Assembly: GCA_003427395.1 (NCBI GenBank)
Contig: BFEA01000100.1
Coordinates: 2,013,919 to 2,042,669 of the forward strand
Source of the DNA: Chara braunii
Taxonomy: Eukaryota > Streptophyta > Charophyceae > Charales > Characeae
Direction of reading: 5' to 3'
Length of the DNA: 28,751 bases
Positions within the stretch are counted from its first letter, which is position 1. Every line of letters begins with the position of its first letter. Shown here piece after piece: positions 9,426-20,329 of the stretch. A program made the translations under genes and the position numbers. The notes under the pieces are model-generated. The model was not told the DNA's origin. It saw only the letters and a list, made by a program, of their open reading frames with translations, and did no database searches.

Positions 9426-10572
9426 AACGGTTGTCTGTCGTTGTCCCTGGTGGAACGATATCCAGGTATGGGATTGTGAGAACTAGGTAAAATGAGAAGT
9501 TTCCTTAGACTTTATGACTAATCGATTCATGGTATTGAATAGAAAGCGAGTGAGGGTTGGTTGTGTGAGATGGTTATGGCCAGTGCAGTAACGATGGCAA
9601 ATGAAGGATAAGCGTTTTGACTATGTGCTCACGTACTTTGGCTAGTATGATGGTAGTCAGAGTTGGTACCTTTTCTGATCCTGCTAATTAGCGGGTATGG
9701 ACGATGCTTTACACGTCAGATATGGCTAAGGAGAGATGAGGAGATATCAACATGGTTAATCGCGAAGTAGATCCTATAAGGTACCTATTACGGTTAAAAG
9801 AGCTACATGAGTGGTCATGAAAGCTATAGGGTACTTTGAGTTTAGGGTGAGGCCGTAGGATGATTAAAAGAAGTTTATTAGGTTAGAAGTCATTAAGGGA
9901 CTTCGAGGAGAGCTAGGCTAAGGATGTTGAAAGTCTGTATGGGTATGGATTGGGATCCTTGAGTCTGGGTTCTAAGCAATTGCTCAGGTTGTATAGCGAT
10001 GGAAGTCTGGGGTTTGTCCCCCGTGGTATGTTTGAAGTTAGGCATATAAGGCAGTAAAGAGATGCAGTGAGCATTGTGTTAAGGCCTCAATATAAAGGAC
10101 TACGTGGAGTAGTGGATTTGCATGACGCCTGTCCCTATAAAAGAGGGTATCTGATCCTAGAGGCAGGCGGGGTAACAATGAGGGAGATAACACATAGACT
10201 ATTTTGCTTACCTTTGATGGGGCAATCAGTGGTGATTGATGTTAGACCTTTGCTTGAACCCTTCCTAGGTTTGGACCATCCACTTGGATCTATGAGCTGG
10301 AACTAAGAACTTGACGCTAATTGTCTAAGGACACTTCTCTTGAGTTATATATTGAACTCATCCATAGACGTCAGATCTTACTTGAGTAAGCTTGCCTAAC
10401 GTCTATTTGTGTGAGGCTATGTGCTCGATGACTATATTCCTTTGATAATTATCCTTGTCAGGAATATTTATATGGGTCATGTATTTGAAGTATGTAGCTG
10501 AACTATTTAGTCTGCAAGGATTTATATGAGTGTCTCTAGTCTGTTTATTGATTTATGACGATCTGTTAAAGT
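9426..10572. other. interior leader region, no gene recognised
   Basis: Between the primer-binding site and the first long open frame I find only short frames (for example 10067-10306) without recognisable similarity. The composition is mixed and there is no clear repeat. It may be an untranslated leader or decayed coding DNA. Confidence 0.5.
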
Positions 10573-11214
10573 TTGTGCATCTGGATCGCTGTTCAAAGAG
10601 GGGTAGGGGTGTTGGAACGAGATTATCGGTATGATAACGGGAGGCGTATGCTGGACGTTTTCTGTGATGGGCAGAACCCAAACCAGAGCGAAGGCAACTC
10701 AGGATGCCTTTATGCAAAAAAAAATCCTAATATGGCCTTGCCCGTTAAAAAGGAAGATGGACTCGAGGTACCCTTGCTAAGGAGAGTCAAGGAAGAAGAG
10801 TATATCTCTTCCTGGTGGGGCACATTGATGGGCGTGGGTTTGTTCACTTGGATTGAGTCCGACTTTAATGATGATGAAGATTGTGCGATTGTGAGGGTGA
10901 CGTTGTATGCCTCGCCATCATTCTGGGTCTTGCACGGGATAGAGTTGGCACTTGGGCATGAAAGCCTACTCGCGAAACCCTTGAGAGTAGCTGAGGTATC
11001 CGCCGCAAAATGGGCAAGAGGCAGGGACCAGGAAAGGGAAGAGCAGGTGGTGACCGAGGTAGAGGTCAAACACGCGAAAAAGTTTACACTTCCCTCAGCC
11101 CCATTACGAGTTACCCTGCCAGAAGCCTTAGTAGAAGAAAACTTTGGGGGACAGGCAAGAGTGGAAGCCGCTGCAGAAGCCTCTGTGAAGGCATGCGAAT
11201 GGGGGTATATTTGA
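10573..11214 (+). CDS. unassigned Gag-like open frame 1 of the retrotransposon
   Basis: This is an unbroken frame of 213 codons, far longer than expected by chance. Its first codon is TTG; the first in-frame ATG is at 10648. The predicted protein has a middle acidic/aromatic section (SDFNDDEDCAIVRV, then SFWVLHGIELALGHESL) and a charged, Lys/Glu-rich C-terminal third. No zinc knuckle, protease or polymerase motif is visible. Its position just after the primer-binding site and leader is where gag is expected, but I do not recognise a capsid fold. The frame may be a remnant rather than an active gene. Confidence 0.45.
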   Translation: MCIWIAVQRGVGVLERDYRYDNGRRMLDVFCDGQNPNQSEGNSGCLYAKKNPNMALPVKKEDGLEVPLLRRVKEEEYISSWWGTLMGVGLFTWIESDFNDDEDCAIVRVTLYASPSFWVLHGIELALGHESLLAKPLRVAEVSAAKWARGRDQEREEQVVTEVEVKHAKKFTLPSAPLRVTLPEALVEENFGGQARVEAAAEASVKACEWGYI

Positions 11215-11644
11215 TACACGTGCAAATTGATATATGACCTGTATCTGGTTCAGAGGTTTTTGCCTGGTAGCCAAGGACTCGGGAGCGTGCCCAAGGTGGT
11301 TGATGCGTATGCAAGCTCCCATGATCCCGATGGGAAGGCTGTAGACTGGGATGAGGTTCGTGCAACAATTGGCCGGTAGAGGGCGCCCTTGTATCCTGCT
11401 GGAGTATGATACGAGTACGGGGGTCAGTAATGTTGGTGGCCTCATTTACTATCTGCCTAAGATTGGTTTCGAGGGCTCTGCCTATGTGGGATGTACATTG
11501 TTTATAGAACCCTCTAGCTAAAGTTAGGGTCATATTGTATAAATGGGAAGAGGGTTGGTGTGAGACGGGTAGCAATCAAATTTTACTAGCCCTGTTTGTA
11601 TTAAGTTGTCTTGCGCCCCAACCTGATGGTCGACTGCTTGTCAT

Positions 11645-12280
11645 GTGTGTCAGGCCGGTACCAGCATCACCGCTGAGGAGAGCAGTTTCGCCAAAATCCT
11701 ATCCTGGAGGAATACGTGCCTCAGTAAAGTGTTGTTGTGCGAGTCAGTGAGCGACTCAATGCCTCCAGAGCTCCGCGCCCTGCTGTTTAAAGGAAGGGGG
11801 TTGGCTGCCTTCCTAGGCGGCTATCAGGATTTCGCCCTCGCGAAGATGTGGGACGAAAAGACGATATGGAGCATGCTGTCGTTGTTTGTCTGCGAGGAGT
11901 TGAGTGAGGAGGTGTACACCCTCATGCTGAAGTCGCAGACCGGGGATGAGCTGGAAAGTCCGTTGAAGTTGAGATTTCGAGAGGATGGAGTGGAAGGCCA
12001 GCTTGGTGAAGGCCTTGAGCAACCCGCTGGGGTTGCATCAACACAAGAAGAGTTGAGTGGTATACACAGGCAAGTTGGGATGTTAGAAGAAAGGTTGACG
12101 CGATTGGAAGAAGACAGGCGTGGCAAGAGGAAGGTCTCTGAAGGAGCATCGAGTGGGCCGGCTGGGCAGGGTGAGGCAGAGGCAAAGGAAGTTCATCAGA
12201 AGTTACTCCTCCACAAAGGAACCTTGAGGGGCGAGCCTGCGCCCCGGGAAGAGGCGAAGGCGAGGGGTTCATTGAAGTAA
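11645..12280 (+). CDS. unassigned Gag-like open frame 2 with coiled coil
   Basis: This is an unbroken frame of 211 codons. It opens at a GTG next to a possible 3' splice site (TGTGTGTCAG just upstream); the first ATG is at 11759. The product has a helical section (PPELRALLF, FLGGYQDFALAKMWD, IWSMLSLFVCEELSEEVY). A predicted coiled coil follows (STQEELSGIHRQVGMLEERL, then TRLEEDRR), and then a basic, Gly/Glu-rich tail. A helical domain followed by a coiled coil and a charged tail is compatible with a structural Gag protein, but no family is recognised. It may be a second exon of the frame at 10573. Confidence 0.45.
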   Translation: MCQAGTSITAEESSFAKILSWRNTCLSKVLLCESVSDSMPPELRALLFKGRGLAAFLGGYQDFALAKMWDEKTIWSMLSLFVCEELSEEVYTLMLKSQTGDELESPLKLRFREDGVEGQLGEGLEQPAGVASTQEELSGIHRQVGMLEERLTRLEEDRRGKRKVSEGASSGPAGQGEAEAKEVHQKLLLHKGTLRGEPAPREEAKARGSLK

Positions 12281-12417
12281 AGGGGGAGTGGGGAGCTAGT
12301 GCGACCCTACCTGTTATTGCGCCTGACCCAAAGGGAGGGCCCATTAACAGGAAAGCATCCTCGACTGCGGGTCGGGAGAGGCAAAGGAGTGAGTGGTGGC
12401 CAAAGCACTGGGGAAGG

Positions 12418-13026
12418 GTGGTATGTGATCGTTGGGGAAAGATTGGTCGTACCCCTCAAGAAAGTAAAGAAAAGGGTGTGACGGGAGGAAAAGGGAAGCC
12501 TGAACCTCCCAAGTTGACAAAGGCTCAGCGGAAGGCGAGGAATCGGGCCCAGGAAGGCCAAGGTACCGGAGAGGGGCAGGGCATGCGGCAGGGAGGGGCC
12601 ACCCCGCAAGAATTGAGAGACAAGCCAGCATAGGCGGGGCCTCCGCCGACCGAGAGGGCATTATACGGGTCATGGACACCATACGGTCAAGTGGGACCAA
12701 TGCCTATATATAATCCATATCTGACATGGATGCAAAGCATTTGTTTGGGCCCACAAATAAGTATGATGTCGCCTAGGCCTCCCGCAGTCCAGATCCGACC
12801 GACTTTGCTTATGAAACTGTTGCAGCCACCGACACAGCGGGTGCCACAAGGCGACGTGGCCGGTGCAGGAAGCCAGAGGCGAGAAGCTGGAAGAGGCCGC
12901 GGGGATGGAAGGTGCAACAATAGAGGACGAGATAGCGGCAAAGGAGGCACTGGAGGGAGCGATGGACGCCAGCGGAACCATAAGGGGGCTGCGGGGAAGA
13001 AAAAAGACACGACAAGCGGCAGTTGA
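12418..13026 (+). CDS. basic, Gly/Arg/Lys-rich open frame 3 (one stop)
   Basis: One frame runs from 12418 to 13026 with a single TAG at 12631. It begins Lys/Gly-rich (KPEPPKLTKAQRKARNRAQE), passes through a Pro/Tyr stretch (YGSWTPYGQVGPMPIYNPY), and ends in an RG-rich, strongly basic segment (RGRGDGRCNNRGRDSGKGG, then GKKKD). Composition resembles a nucleic-acid-binding Gag tail, but there is no CCHC zinc knuckle. It overlaps the region just after open frame 2 in a different frame, so a frameshift between them is likely. Confidence 0.35.
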
Positions 13027-13565
13027 ACGGTAGTAGGGTAGGAAAGGCGGCCAAGGGAATGCAAAAGGGAGAATAGGGTGGCTGGAAGGTGTAAAGGGTG
13101 ATGAAAGGAGGAAGGGTTAGAGAGAATATACTAGTATGAGGGAAGGGAAGACTCTAACCCGTGAGCCAAGGAGCAATCAGTCAAGGAATAGTCTTGGACC
13201 GTTTTGAGTTGGTTTACTATAATAAATTAAATCTTATGTGTGTGAACGTGGAAGTAGGTTAGTGCGACGGTTGGTTGGGTGGTCCCAGGCCTCGTACTCT
13301 AGCCAACAAGGATTTGACTGTATACTAAATAAGTTGGGAAAGGTGTATACACCAAGGTGTTGTGAGTGTATATGGGACCCTAGAGAGACCTTAAGATAGA
13401 TGGGGTAATTGTCTCCCAGGTTCTTATGACTGCTTAGGGGTAGGATGGCTATAGTGCGATCAAAATGTGAGAGTGGGCCATGAGTGTAAGTAGCATGTTG
13501 TGCTAAGAGACCGTGTGAGGATGCGATCTGGGTTAAGGAACACTGATTTAGCTTGATCATGGTAG

Positions 13566-13858
13566 TTGGCTCCCTTAGGCATGTACTTTAAGGATATCAC
13601 TCAAAGGTTCGAAGTAAAATGGCTATGCTTGGGGATTGAGTTCGCTCTTGGCCACACTACCCTGAATTATAAAGGTATACATACTCATGCGCTTGTGAAT
13701 AGGGTATGCATGGAGGTTTGGTAGGATTTGAGTTTGGATCCTCGTGGCTTTAGGGCCTCGAGGGTGCTGCGACAAGATATGAGGAAAGAGTATAAGCAAC
13801 GCTTTGACACGAGGCTGTTGTAAACTTACAACCCATTGAGGCATGATAGGCCTTGGGT
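13566..13858 (+). pseudogene. possible coding remnant with GIEFALGH motif
   Basis: In one frame this stretch reads LAPLGMYFKDITQRFEVKW, then LCLGIEFALGHTTLNYKG and onward, with only TAG at 13713 and TAA at 13818 as stops. The piece WLCLGIEFALGHTTL matches WVLHGIELALGHESL from open frame 1 at 9 of 15 residues. Several matched codons differ at synonymous positions (ATT/ATA, GCT/GCA, GGC/GGG, CAC/CAT), suggesting protein-level conservation. The remainder does not align, and the open-frame length alone is not significant. Function unknown. Confidence 0.25.
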
Positions 13859-14183
13859 CATTCAAAATTTAGGTACGTCTTGAATTATATAGATTTTTTC
13901 GATAGGTTAGGGGTGCGATTACGCCCTATGTGGACCTTCTTTAGTTTAAAAGCTCTGGCCAGGAAGAGGGGGCATCCTTTGTGTGATATATGTGTCGATT
14001 TGAGTCGAGAGTATTCGACTTCAAGTGTATGCAAGTAATTCAAGATTATATTTGTTCGCCTAAGTTGGGATGTTATACCCCTAAGGGTGTTTGAGTTGGA
14101 ACGTTGTCTGGGACTATTTCTTTGTATATGACGATCACAATCACTCTCACACGTGTGGATTTTATCCTGATGAATGGTGATTT

Positions 14184-14186
<3 letters not shown>

Positions 14187-14248
<62 letters not shown>
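14187..14248. repeat. (AT)n microsatellite, 62 bp
   Basis: A nearly perfect AT dinucleotide run with one phase slip at 14240-14241. Open frames of Ile/Tyr repeats crossing it on both strands are artefacts. Confidence 0.95.
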
Positions 14249-14457
14249 AGAGGCGCCTTGTGTGCCATGAAATTGTGAGAATGGATGAATGTCGACTGTT
14301 TACTCTCCAGTATACTCGAGCGATCTGCCCACGGGCGGGTGATAGGGGCGAGTATAAGGAGAGGTAGTGCAGTTTGTTGTGTGACAAAAGTGTGAGAGTC
14401 CTAAGAGATTTTGCGAGTTTCTGAGACTTGAATACTTACCATGCCGGATGTTTTACG

Positions 14458-14560
14458 GTTGAGTTGTGAAGAGGGCCCATAAGCAGGTCCCTCAGTTGAG
14501 TTATTTCGTGGTTGAGTTGTGGAGAGGACCCATAAGTAGGCCTCTCAGTTTGAGTTGTTG
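14458..14560 (+). repeat. 52-bp tandem duplication carrying two TAAG-loop hairpins
   Basis: Units start at 14458 and 14510 with GGTTGAGTTGTG. Each contains a hairpin: arms GAGGG/CCCTC with inner CC/GG and loop ATAAGCA (14471-14493), and arms GAGAGG/CCTCTC with inner CC/GG around a CATAAGTA-type loop (14522-14546). The arms covary (GAGGG versus GAGAGG). The CCCATAAG apex resembles hairpins 1 and 3 of the LTR array, so the same motif family extends into the element interior. Confidence 0.5.
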
Positions 14561-15070
14561 AGAAACCTTCAGATTAAGGAAGGTGGTGATGTTGTTTATC
14601 GGAAGACTCATCTCCAAAAGGGAGGTGTTTTACAAATTTAAGGGCCGCGTGATAGTTTATCCTACAAAGAGAGGGATGACTGGGAGACCTATTGGGAGAG
14701 ACCTCCTTCGTGTGAAAGGTGGTTAATAGATTTAAGGGCATGGTAGCAAAATTTGAGTTGATAAAGTCTGACGAAAGTAACCAGAATTACGAATTGTCAA
14801 TGGATCATTGGTGGAACTGAGAAGGTCGCAAGTAAATGCATTAAGATGTCGTGGGATGTGTGGTCTGCTGTCTTTGATGGAGAGATGGTTATTGGGTGCA
14901 TATATTTTCAGGTCTCCTTTCCAAGAAGTTCAGCCACTTTAGGTTACTAAACCACTTTCAGATTGTGTGTGGATCTATACATGGGGTTGTCTGAAACCGC
15001 CTTAGGCAGTTCAACCATTTCAGGTTGATACACCACTTTCAGATTGTCTACAGATCCATTGCAAATGGTG

Positions 15071-15575
15071 GGATGGGGGTACCTGAAACCCCTTTCAGAA
15101 GCGTCAACGACTTCAGTGGTTTCATGTCCCCGCCTAAAATTCCTGAAATGATCCTAAGTGGTTGAAGCTTCTGAAAGGGGTTTCAGGTACCCCCATCCAA
15201 CCATTTGGATGGGGGTACCTGAAACCCCTTTAAGAAGCTTCAACCACTTCAGCGGTTTCAGGTCCCCACCTGAAATTCTTGAAATGACCTGAAGTGTTTG
15301 AAGCTTCTGAAAGGGGTTTCAGGTTCCCCCATCCAACCATTTGGAAGGGGGTACCTGAAACCCCTTTCAGAAGCTTCAGCCACTTAAGCGGTTTCAGGTC
15401 CCCATCTGAAATTCATGAAATGACGTGAAGTGGTTGAAGCTTCTGAAAGGGGTTTCAGGTACCCCCATCCAACCATTTGGATGGGGGTACCTGAAACCCC
15501 ATTCAGAAGCTTCAGCCACTTCAGCGGTTTCAGGTCCCCACCTGAAATTCCTGAAATGACATAAAGTGGCTGAAA
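15071..15575. repeat. 136-bp foldback tandem array, about 3.7 copies
   Basis: The phrase GGATGGGGGT (GGAAGGGGGT in copy 3) begins at 15071, 15207, 15343 and 15479, exactly 136 bp apart. At each junction two long inverted arms face each other. For example, 15158-15198 pairs with 15207-15247 at 40 of 41 positions around the loop AACCATTT. Motifs CTGAAA, TTTCAGG and GAAGCTTC recur throughout. More diverged relatives extend upstream to about 14930 (ACCACTTTCAGATTG at 14948 and again near 15030). It could be a nested foldback or MITE-like element, or a satellite that arose inside the retrotransposon; I could not define its ends. Confidence 0.75.
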
Positions 15576-15587
15576 AAACAGGCAGGC

Positions 15588-15600
15588 AAAAAAAAAAAAA
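15588..15600. repeat. poly-A tract
   Basis: Thirteen A residues directly after the last foldback unit. It may mark the end of the array or simply be a short simple repeat. Confidence 0.7.
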
Positions 15601-15620
15601 CCCATAAAACTTGTCCTTTA

Positions 15621-15653
15621 TGAAATGACCTGAAGTGTCTTCAGGTCATTTCA
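15621..15653. repeat. perfect 15-bp inverted repeat with 3-base loop
   Basis: Arms TGAAATGACCTGAAG and CTTCAGGTCATTTCA are exact complements around TGT. The words are the same as in the foldback array, so this is probably a compact derivative of it. Confidence 0.85.
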
Positions 15654-15699
15654 GCGGTTTCAGACCACTTTAGAATCTTTCATTCTTAAATTTCAGGTG

Positions 15700-16736
15700 G
15701 TCGTTAACCGCGAGTGCTCTGATCAAGTCAGTCACGGTGGGTCATGACCTTGTGTGAGCCTAGCGGTGAATTTGTTTGTGATTGTGAGAAGGGGTCGTGT
15801 TTTCTATGTTGTCCCATAGGGAGCTGGTAAACACCTTTAAAAGTAAGACAGACCCCTGCGTAATCCCGCAGCGGGTCTGTGGTCTGCTTTGCGACGCACC
15901 GTCTAGACACTTATACCAATCCTAAGGCATATTGAGGAATACCAAGCTAAACGGTAAAGGTTAGCACCTCTAGGGCGCAACCCCTATTGGATGGCTGCAA
16001 GCCAGCACAACCTGGCTGCGGAACCACGTCTACCAACGGGGTAAGAGTTTAAGGGGTTATGCACGCCCTAGGGAATTACTCCGGTGGGATGGCAGGGAAT
16101 AAGAGTCGAGTTTTTCAGGGGTCCTGATTGAATGTTTATCAGGAGGATACCTATCGTTGCATAACCAACAAGAGGATACTACAACTAAAGTAATAATGCG
16201 GTAGGCCGTAGATCTAGCTCGATCAACCAGACTATGGTGGACCAAGATGCAGACCTAGCATTTCTATACTAGACTGCAAAAGGAGCAGAGATGAGATTTA
16301 AAGTATATATACGTATATGTGCTTGATTGTAAGGATTTTCTGGAGGAAGGCAAGAGTGTCTTCTAAAGGTCTCGTTTAAGGTCCGCGTCCCAGGGTATGA
16401 CTCTGCTTACGAGAAAGATTCTTACATGAGCACTCAACGAGAAGCCGGCATTTGTCTAGGACGAAGGGGAGAGGACGGTTTGAGGAGGCATTTGGAACTT
16501 ATGTTGTAGTATTGATGCGTAATACACCGGCGTCCTAGTGTCAGGACGATGGAGACCCAGGTTGAAACCCTAGCGTCATACAGTTGTGTGGGCACAGATT
16601 GTTGGAGGCATCAACCCTGAGTCTGTCGGCTAATCGTATTGGTTCATTTCTTGTCAGCATTTGGAATGTGAATGGATTTATAGTTTTCTGATTTGTGCGA
16701 AGCGACGGGGACGTCGCTTAATATGGTCCGGTAAGC
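15700..16736. other. interior 3' region, no gene and no clear polypurine tract
   Basis: No long open frame or recognisable domain is present. A purine-rich stretch lies at about 16461-16490, but it is some 250 bp from the right LTR. Directly before the LTR is TAATATGGTCCGGTAAGC, which is not purine-rich. A perfect AAGCGAC/GTCGCTT hairpin sits at 16700-16719. The normal plus-strand priming site may have decayed. Confidence 0.5.
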
Positions 16737-16743
16737 TGTCGGC

Positions 16744-16769
16744 GCGAATACCCTTACAAGGGTATCCGC
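16744..16769 (+). other. LTR-terminal hairpin (preserved copy)
   Basis: Arms GCGAATACCCTT and AAGGGTATCCGC pair at 11 of 12 positions, 7 bp inside the right LTR. The left copy at 2479-2504 is weaker. Confidence 0.55.
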
Positions 16770-19700
16770 CCTGGTTTTTGCAAGTGACATACATTAAGCT
16801 CAGTTTAAAGTTTAAGTATACATCGTGAGTCGCGGCAGTTTCCGTTGTTTATGAGACTGATGGTTGACTAGAATAAGGAGTGTGTGGGCGCGCGGATTTG
16901 AGGCGCGCGTGATCTTTTTAATTGTTGATGATTGAAGGGTCCGTGTGATCGCCGACCATAATTTTTTTCTTCTTCTAATTAAATAGGGATTAAACAGATT
17001 ACGTCTCGTTGATTAACGGACTTACCTGTGACTTGTGCGTACGTATGAAAGACGGCATCAACGACAACGTGAATTGAAAACGACTCGGTAGGACTGCGCA
17101 TCGTGGAGTATTCGTTTATTTAAGCGTCTGTCAAGACTAGACCCAGCCTTGGGCCTAGCACTAGCGGTTATAGCGTCAAAACTTTCGTTAAAGAGATTCA
17201 GGGATTGAGACTAAGCAACGACGATGCGGGGATCGGAGTGGCGCGGACGGAGCGCGGGGCTGAGGGCCCGGCGGGGCTATCCCCCTTCATTTTGTCACCA
17301 GCGGTGTCCGAGTGGCTGTGGCACCTTCTAAGTAATTTCTTGTAACACCATATTTTTATTACTTCCTTCTTACATTCCGACGTGCTGTTGACCCGGAAGC
17401 AACGCCCAACCTAATGGTCGTCACGACAGTCAAGGACCTTGAGTGTGCGGCGCCTTTCACGGGTCTTCGTGTTCCGGAAGTTGTCGAAAGTCCCCTGCCA
17501 CGCTATTGCGGGGAACGGGGTGCGGTCGAAGCTTGAGTTCCCAATTGCGCTTCAGGGGAAAGGGTCGGTAGCGCTGAATATATATGACCTACATCTCGGG
17601 TCCGATGAGGTCGCGTGGGGGTATGTTGTATTCGCGGGATTGCCTGAAAATACGATTGCAGACTATTTTCGTGACTGCGTCAAAGTCACCCTCTTTTTCA
17701 GTATTACAGGGAACCTCGTAGCAGTCACATCCGTGCTCAGGCCTCCAACGAGGGAATAGACGGGAGCTGAACCCACCAGCAGGTGCGGTACCTACTATAG
17801 CAGGTGGGTGAAACCAGCCAGGGGTCGGGCGGTAGCATTAGGACGAAGCCTCTTCGAAGGGCCGGTCACTCTGCCTCCCCTCCGGTCCCCTCCCCCTATG
17901 AACGCCGACAGTCTGTTCGAAGTCACTCGGCGAAGAAAGGGGGGGGGGGGGGGGGGTGCAACGACTTACCTATAGTAGCGGGCAGCACTGTGCTGCGCAG
18001 CAGTGGGTACGAGTCTGTGGGATGAGGCGGCGGAGCAACGAGCAGCGGAGAAAAGGATAGCGCATTGTGACCGTGGACCGTAGGCAGCTCCGCTGCACAG
18101 AAGTGAAGGCGGGCATCAGTTGGGAGATTAGTATAGACTAGCCCAAAGCTGCGAAACGGGAAGAACGGATGCAGTAGGCAGCGGGCGAGACTAGCAATAG
18201 GCAGCGGGGGGGCCGAGCGCTAAGGCGGTGGGCATAAGGCAGCGAGAAAGAAAACGAACCTGGCGCGAATTCGCGTCGGGTGCATTCGAGATGAGGAAAG
18301 ATGTGAGCATGGCGGGGGGAAGAGATCATAACTTACTTATGTCGTGTTAGAATCAGGCCGGAAGAGGTACTAAACTAAGGTTTGTAGACCGGGCGAGTCC
18401 GAAAATGACGTTTGTTTGAGTAAAAGAGTAGCAGAAAAAGAGTTAGGTAGAGAAAATAGTACGTAGAGATGGCGAAGAGTGTCGGGAAGGAAGACGAACG
18501 GGAGTAAAGTCGCAAAACTAGCTCATCTTCTGACCGTTTTTGGTAATTTGAGGTACTAGATTAAGTTTTTTAGACCGGGCGAGTCAGAATATGGTGTTAG
18601 TTTGAGTAAGAAGTCAGTAGATCATGAGTTAGCAGTGAAAAACGCCGCGCGGAGCTATGGAGAGAGAAGGTCATAGAAGTGAATAGCTCGAATCTCGCTC
18701 AATCCTCGATGGATTCGAGTGAGATAAGACGCAAAACGGAGGTTTTTGGGTGGAGCGAGTGCGATAGCGGTGTTAGATTGGGTAGTACAGGGCTAGTTTT
18801 GGGGGTACATGTTGTAGGGTCTGCACGCGGGAGGGAAAGTTTAAAATAGGAATGTATCTGTCCGCTTTTAGCGGAACATTCTTTCGATTTCTCTCACTCC
18901 AAAGATAGAGGTAGCTTGAGGCTAGCTGCGGTGTTGGAGGCTTACCTATCGGTCGTGCAAGCGCTCTCTTAGAAGCGCCTGTCGGAATGCTCTCTCGGGC
19001 TGAGGTTTTCGCCCCACGAATTAGACTAGACCTGGTCTCACGAACGACCAGGCGTAGGCGCTTACCGGGACACATCAGGGGGGCTAAGGACGAGCGTGGG
19101 GCAGGGTTAGTGGAAGGAGACTTACCTGCGGGTCAAGGCGCCGTCAGTAGGGAGGTACGTTCGGGAATGGAAAATCACCAGCTAGTTCGTGGTCTCACCG
19201 CGAACTTACCCTGTCCTGAGCGAGATCGGAGTTGGGGGGTAGATTTGCTTGTGGACCGGTGTGTCCAAGCGAAGGTGCGCACGTACCTGTCGGGGGAAGA
19301 AGAGGGGCCGTGGGAGCAACATACCAACCACGGGACGAGGAGACTACCTGATCGGATGGTACACGGCCCATCCCGGTGGCGCGCTGCAACGGGGTGGCAA
19401 GTTGCAGGAGTCTGCATCTTGCCTTCACAAAGGGTACTGCTCACCTCATTGGTGGGAGCAGCAGAAAGGAGAGGTAGAGAAGTTAAAGGTCAGTCGGTGT
19501 GAAGCTCAACTTGTTGAATAGGATATTGTGAGGCAAGCTGTAAAATGTGGACTTACTTGCTGGTAGGTGCGCTGCTCATGTTATTGGACGAAGTAGCTGC
19601 AAGCGAATGACAGTATTTGGGGGCTCACCTGCTGGCTAGTACGCGGCCCATCCAGCCGTGTGGAGTGGCGTGAGTCCGGCCGTGAGGCTGTCTGCTACCC

Positions 19701-20329
19701 AACGGGCTGCTCAGTCCTTTGAATGGAGTGGCTGAGTCTTTTGGAAGGAGGTCTCTTGCTGCGATTGGATACACCGTCAGGTAGTCAACAGTGGGCGGTT
19801 TGACCTCAGCTTGACCAAGCTATTGCTGTTTGGCCATCATTGTGCGGCCCTCAGGCGAATCCAGGAAATCAAGGCCCTCTCGCGCGAGTTTGAGTGCACC
19901 CCCTTCTTACTCTAAGTCTAGTCCTGTTCTGAGAGGAAGGCGGCAGGTAGGATTGCAACCCGTAGGACTGCAGCAAAACTCTGTAGGAAGTCCACCCACC
20001 GATTGTGGGAGCTCTGCCGGAACTCAGAAGGAGGAGTGGAGGCAGAAAACTGAGAGGTGACCATTGCTCTTTCGTCTATAAACCCAGATTAAAGCCCCTA
20101 TCTGTACTACCCATTGCATGTTCTGACTGAGTATATGGTGTGTATCCCTACTTTGACTTGTTATTTGACTGTCAGGATATTAATTAGACTAAGTAAAAGA
20201 ATGTTTGTGCAATCTTAGTTTCAGTTTTGTTGATTGCCTGAAAGCGGATTGTGAACAAAAGAGAATTGTATCTGGGGGAAGGCTGGGAGGAAGGCAGTAT
20301 TGCCTTGAGGTTTGACTGGATCATTACGG

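Noticed and set aside
13098-13560. Coding remnant extending upstream of 13566 in the same frame
   Set aside because: Stop density in this frame is close to that of random sequence, so the text is not distinguishable from non-coding DNA.
14104-14387. Open frames on both strands with Ile/Tyr repeats
   Set aside because: They are translations of the AT microsatellite.
16461-16490. Purine-rich stretch as the polypurine tract
   Set aside because: It is about 250 bp from the right LTR, whereas a polypurine tract should abut it.
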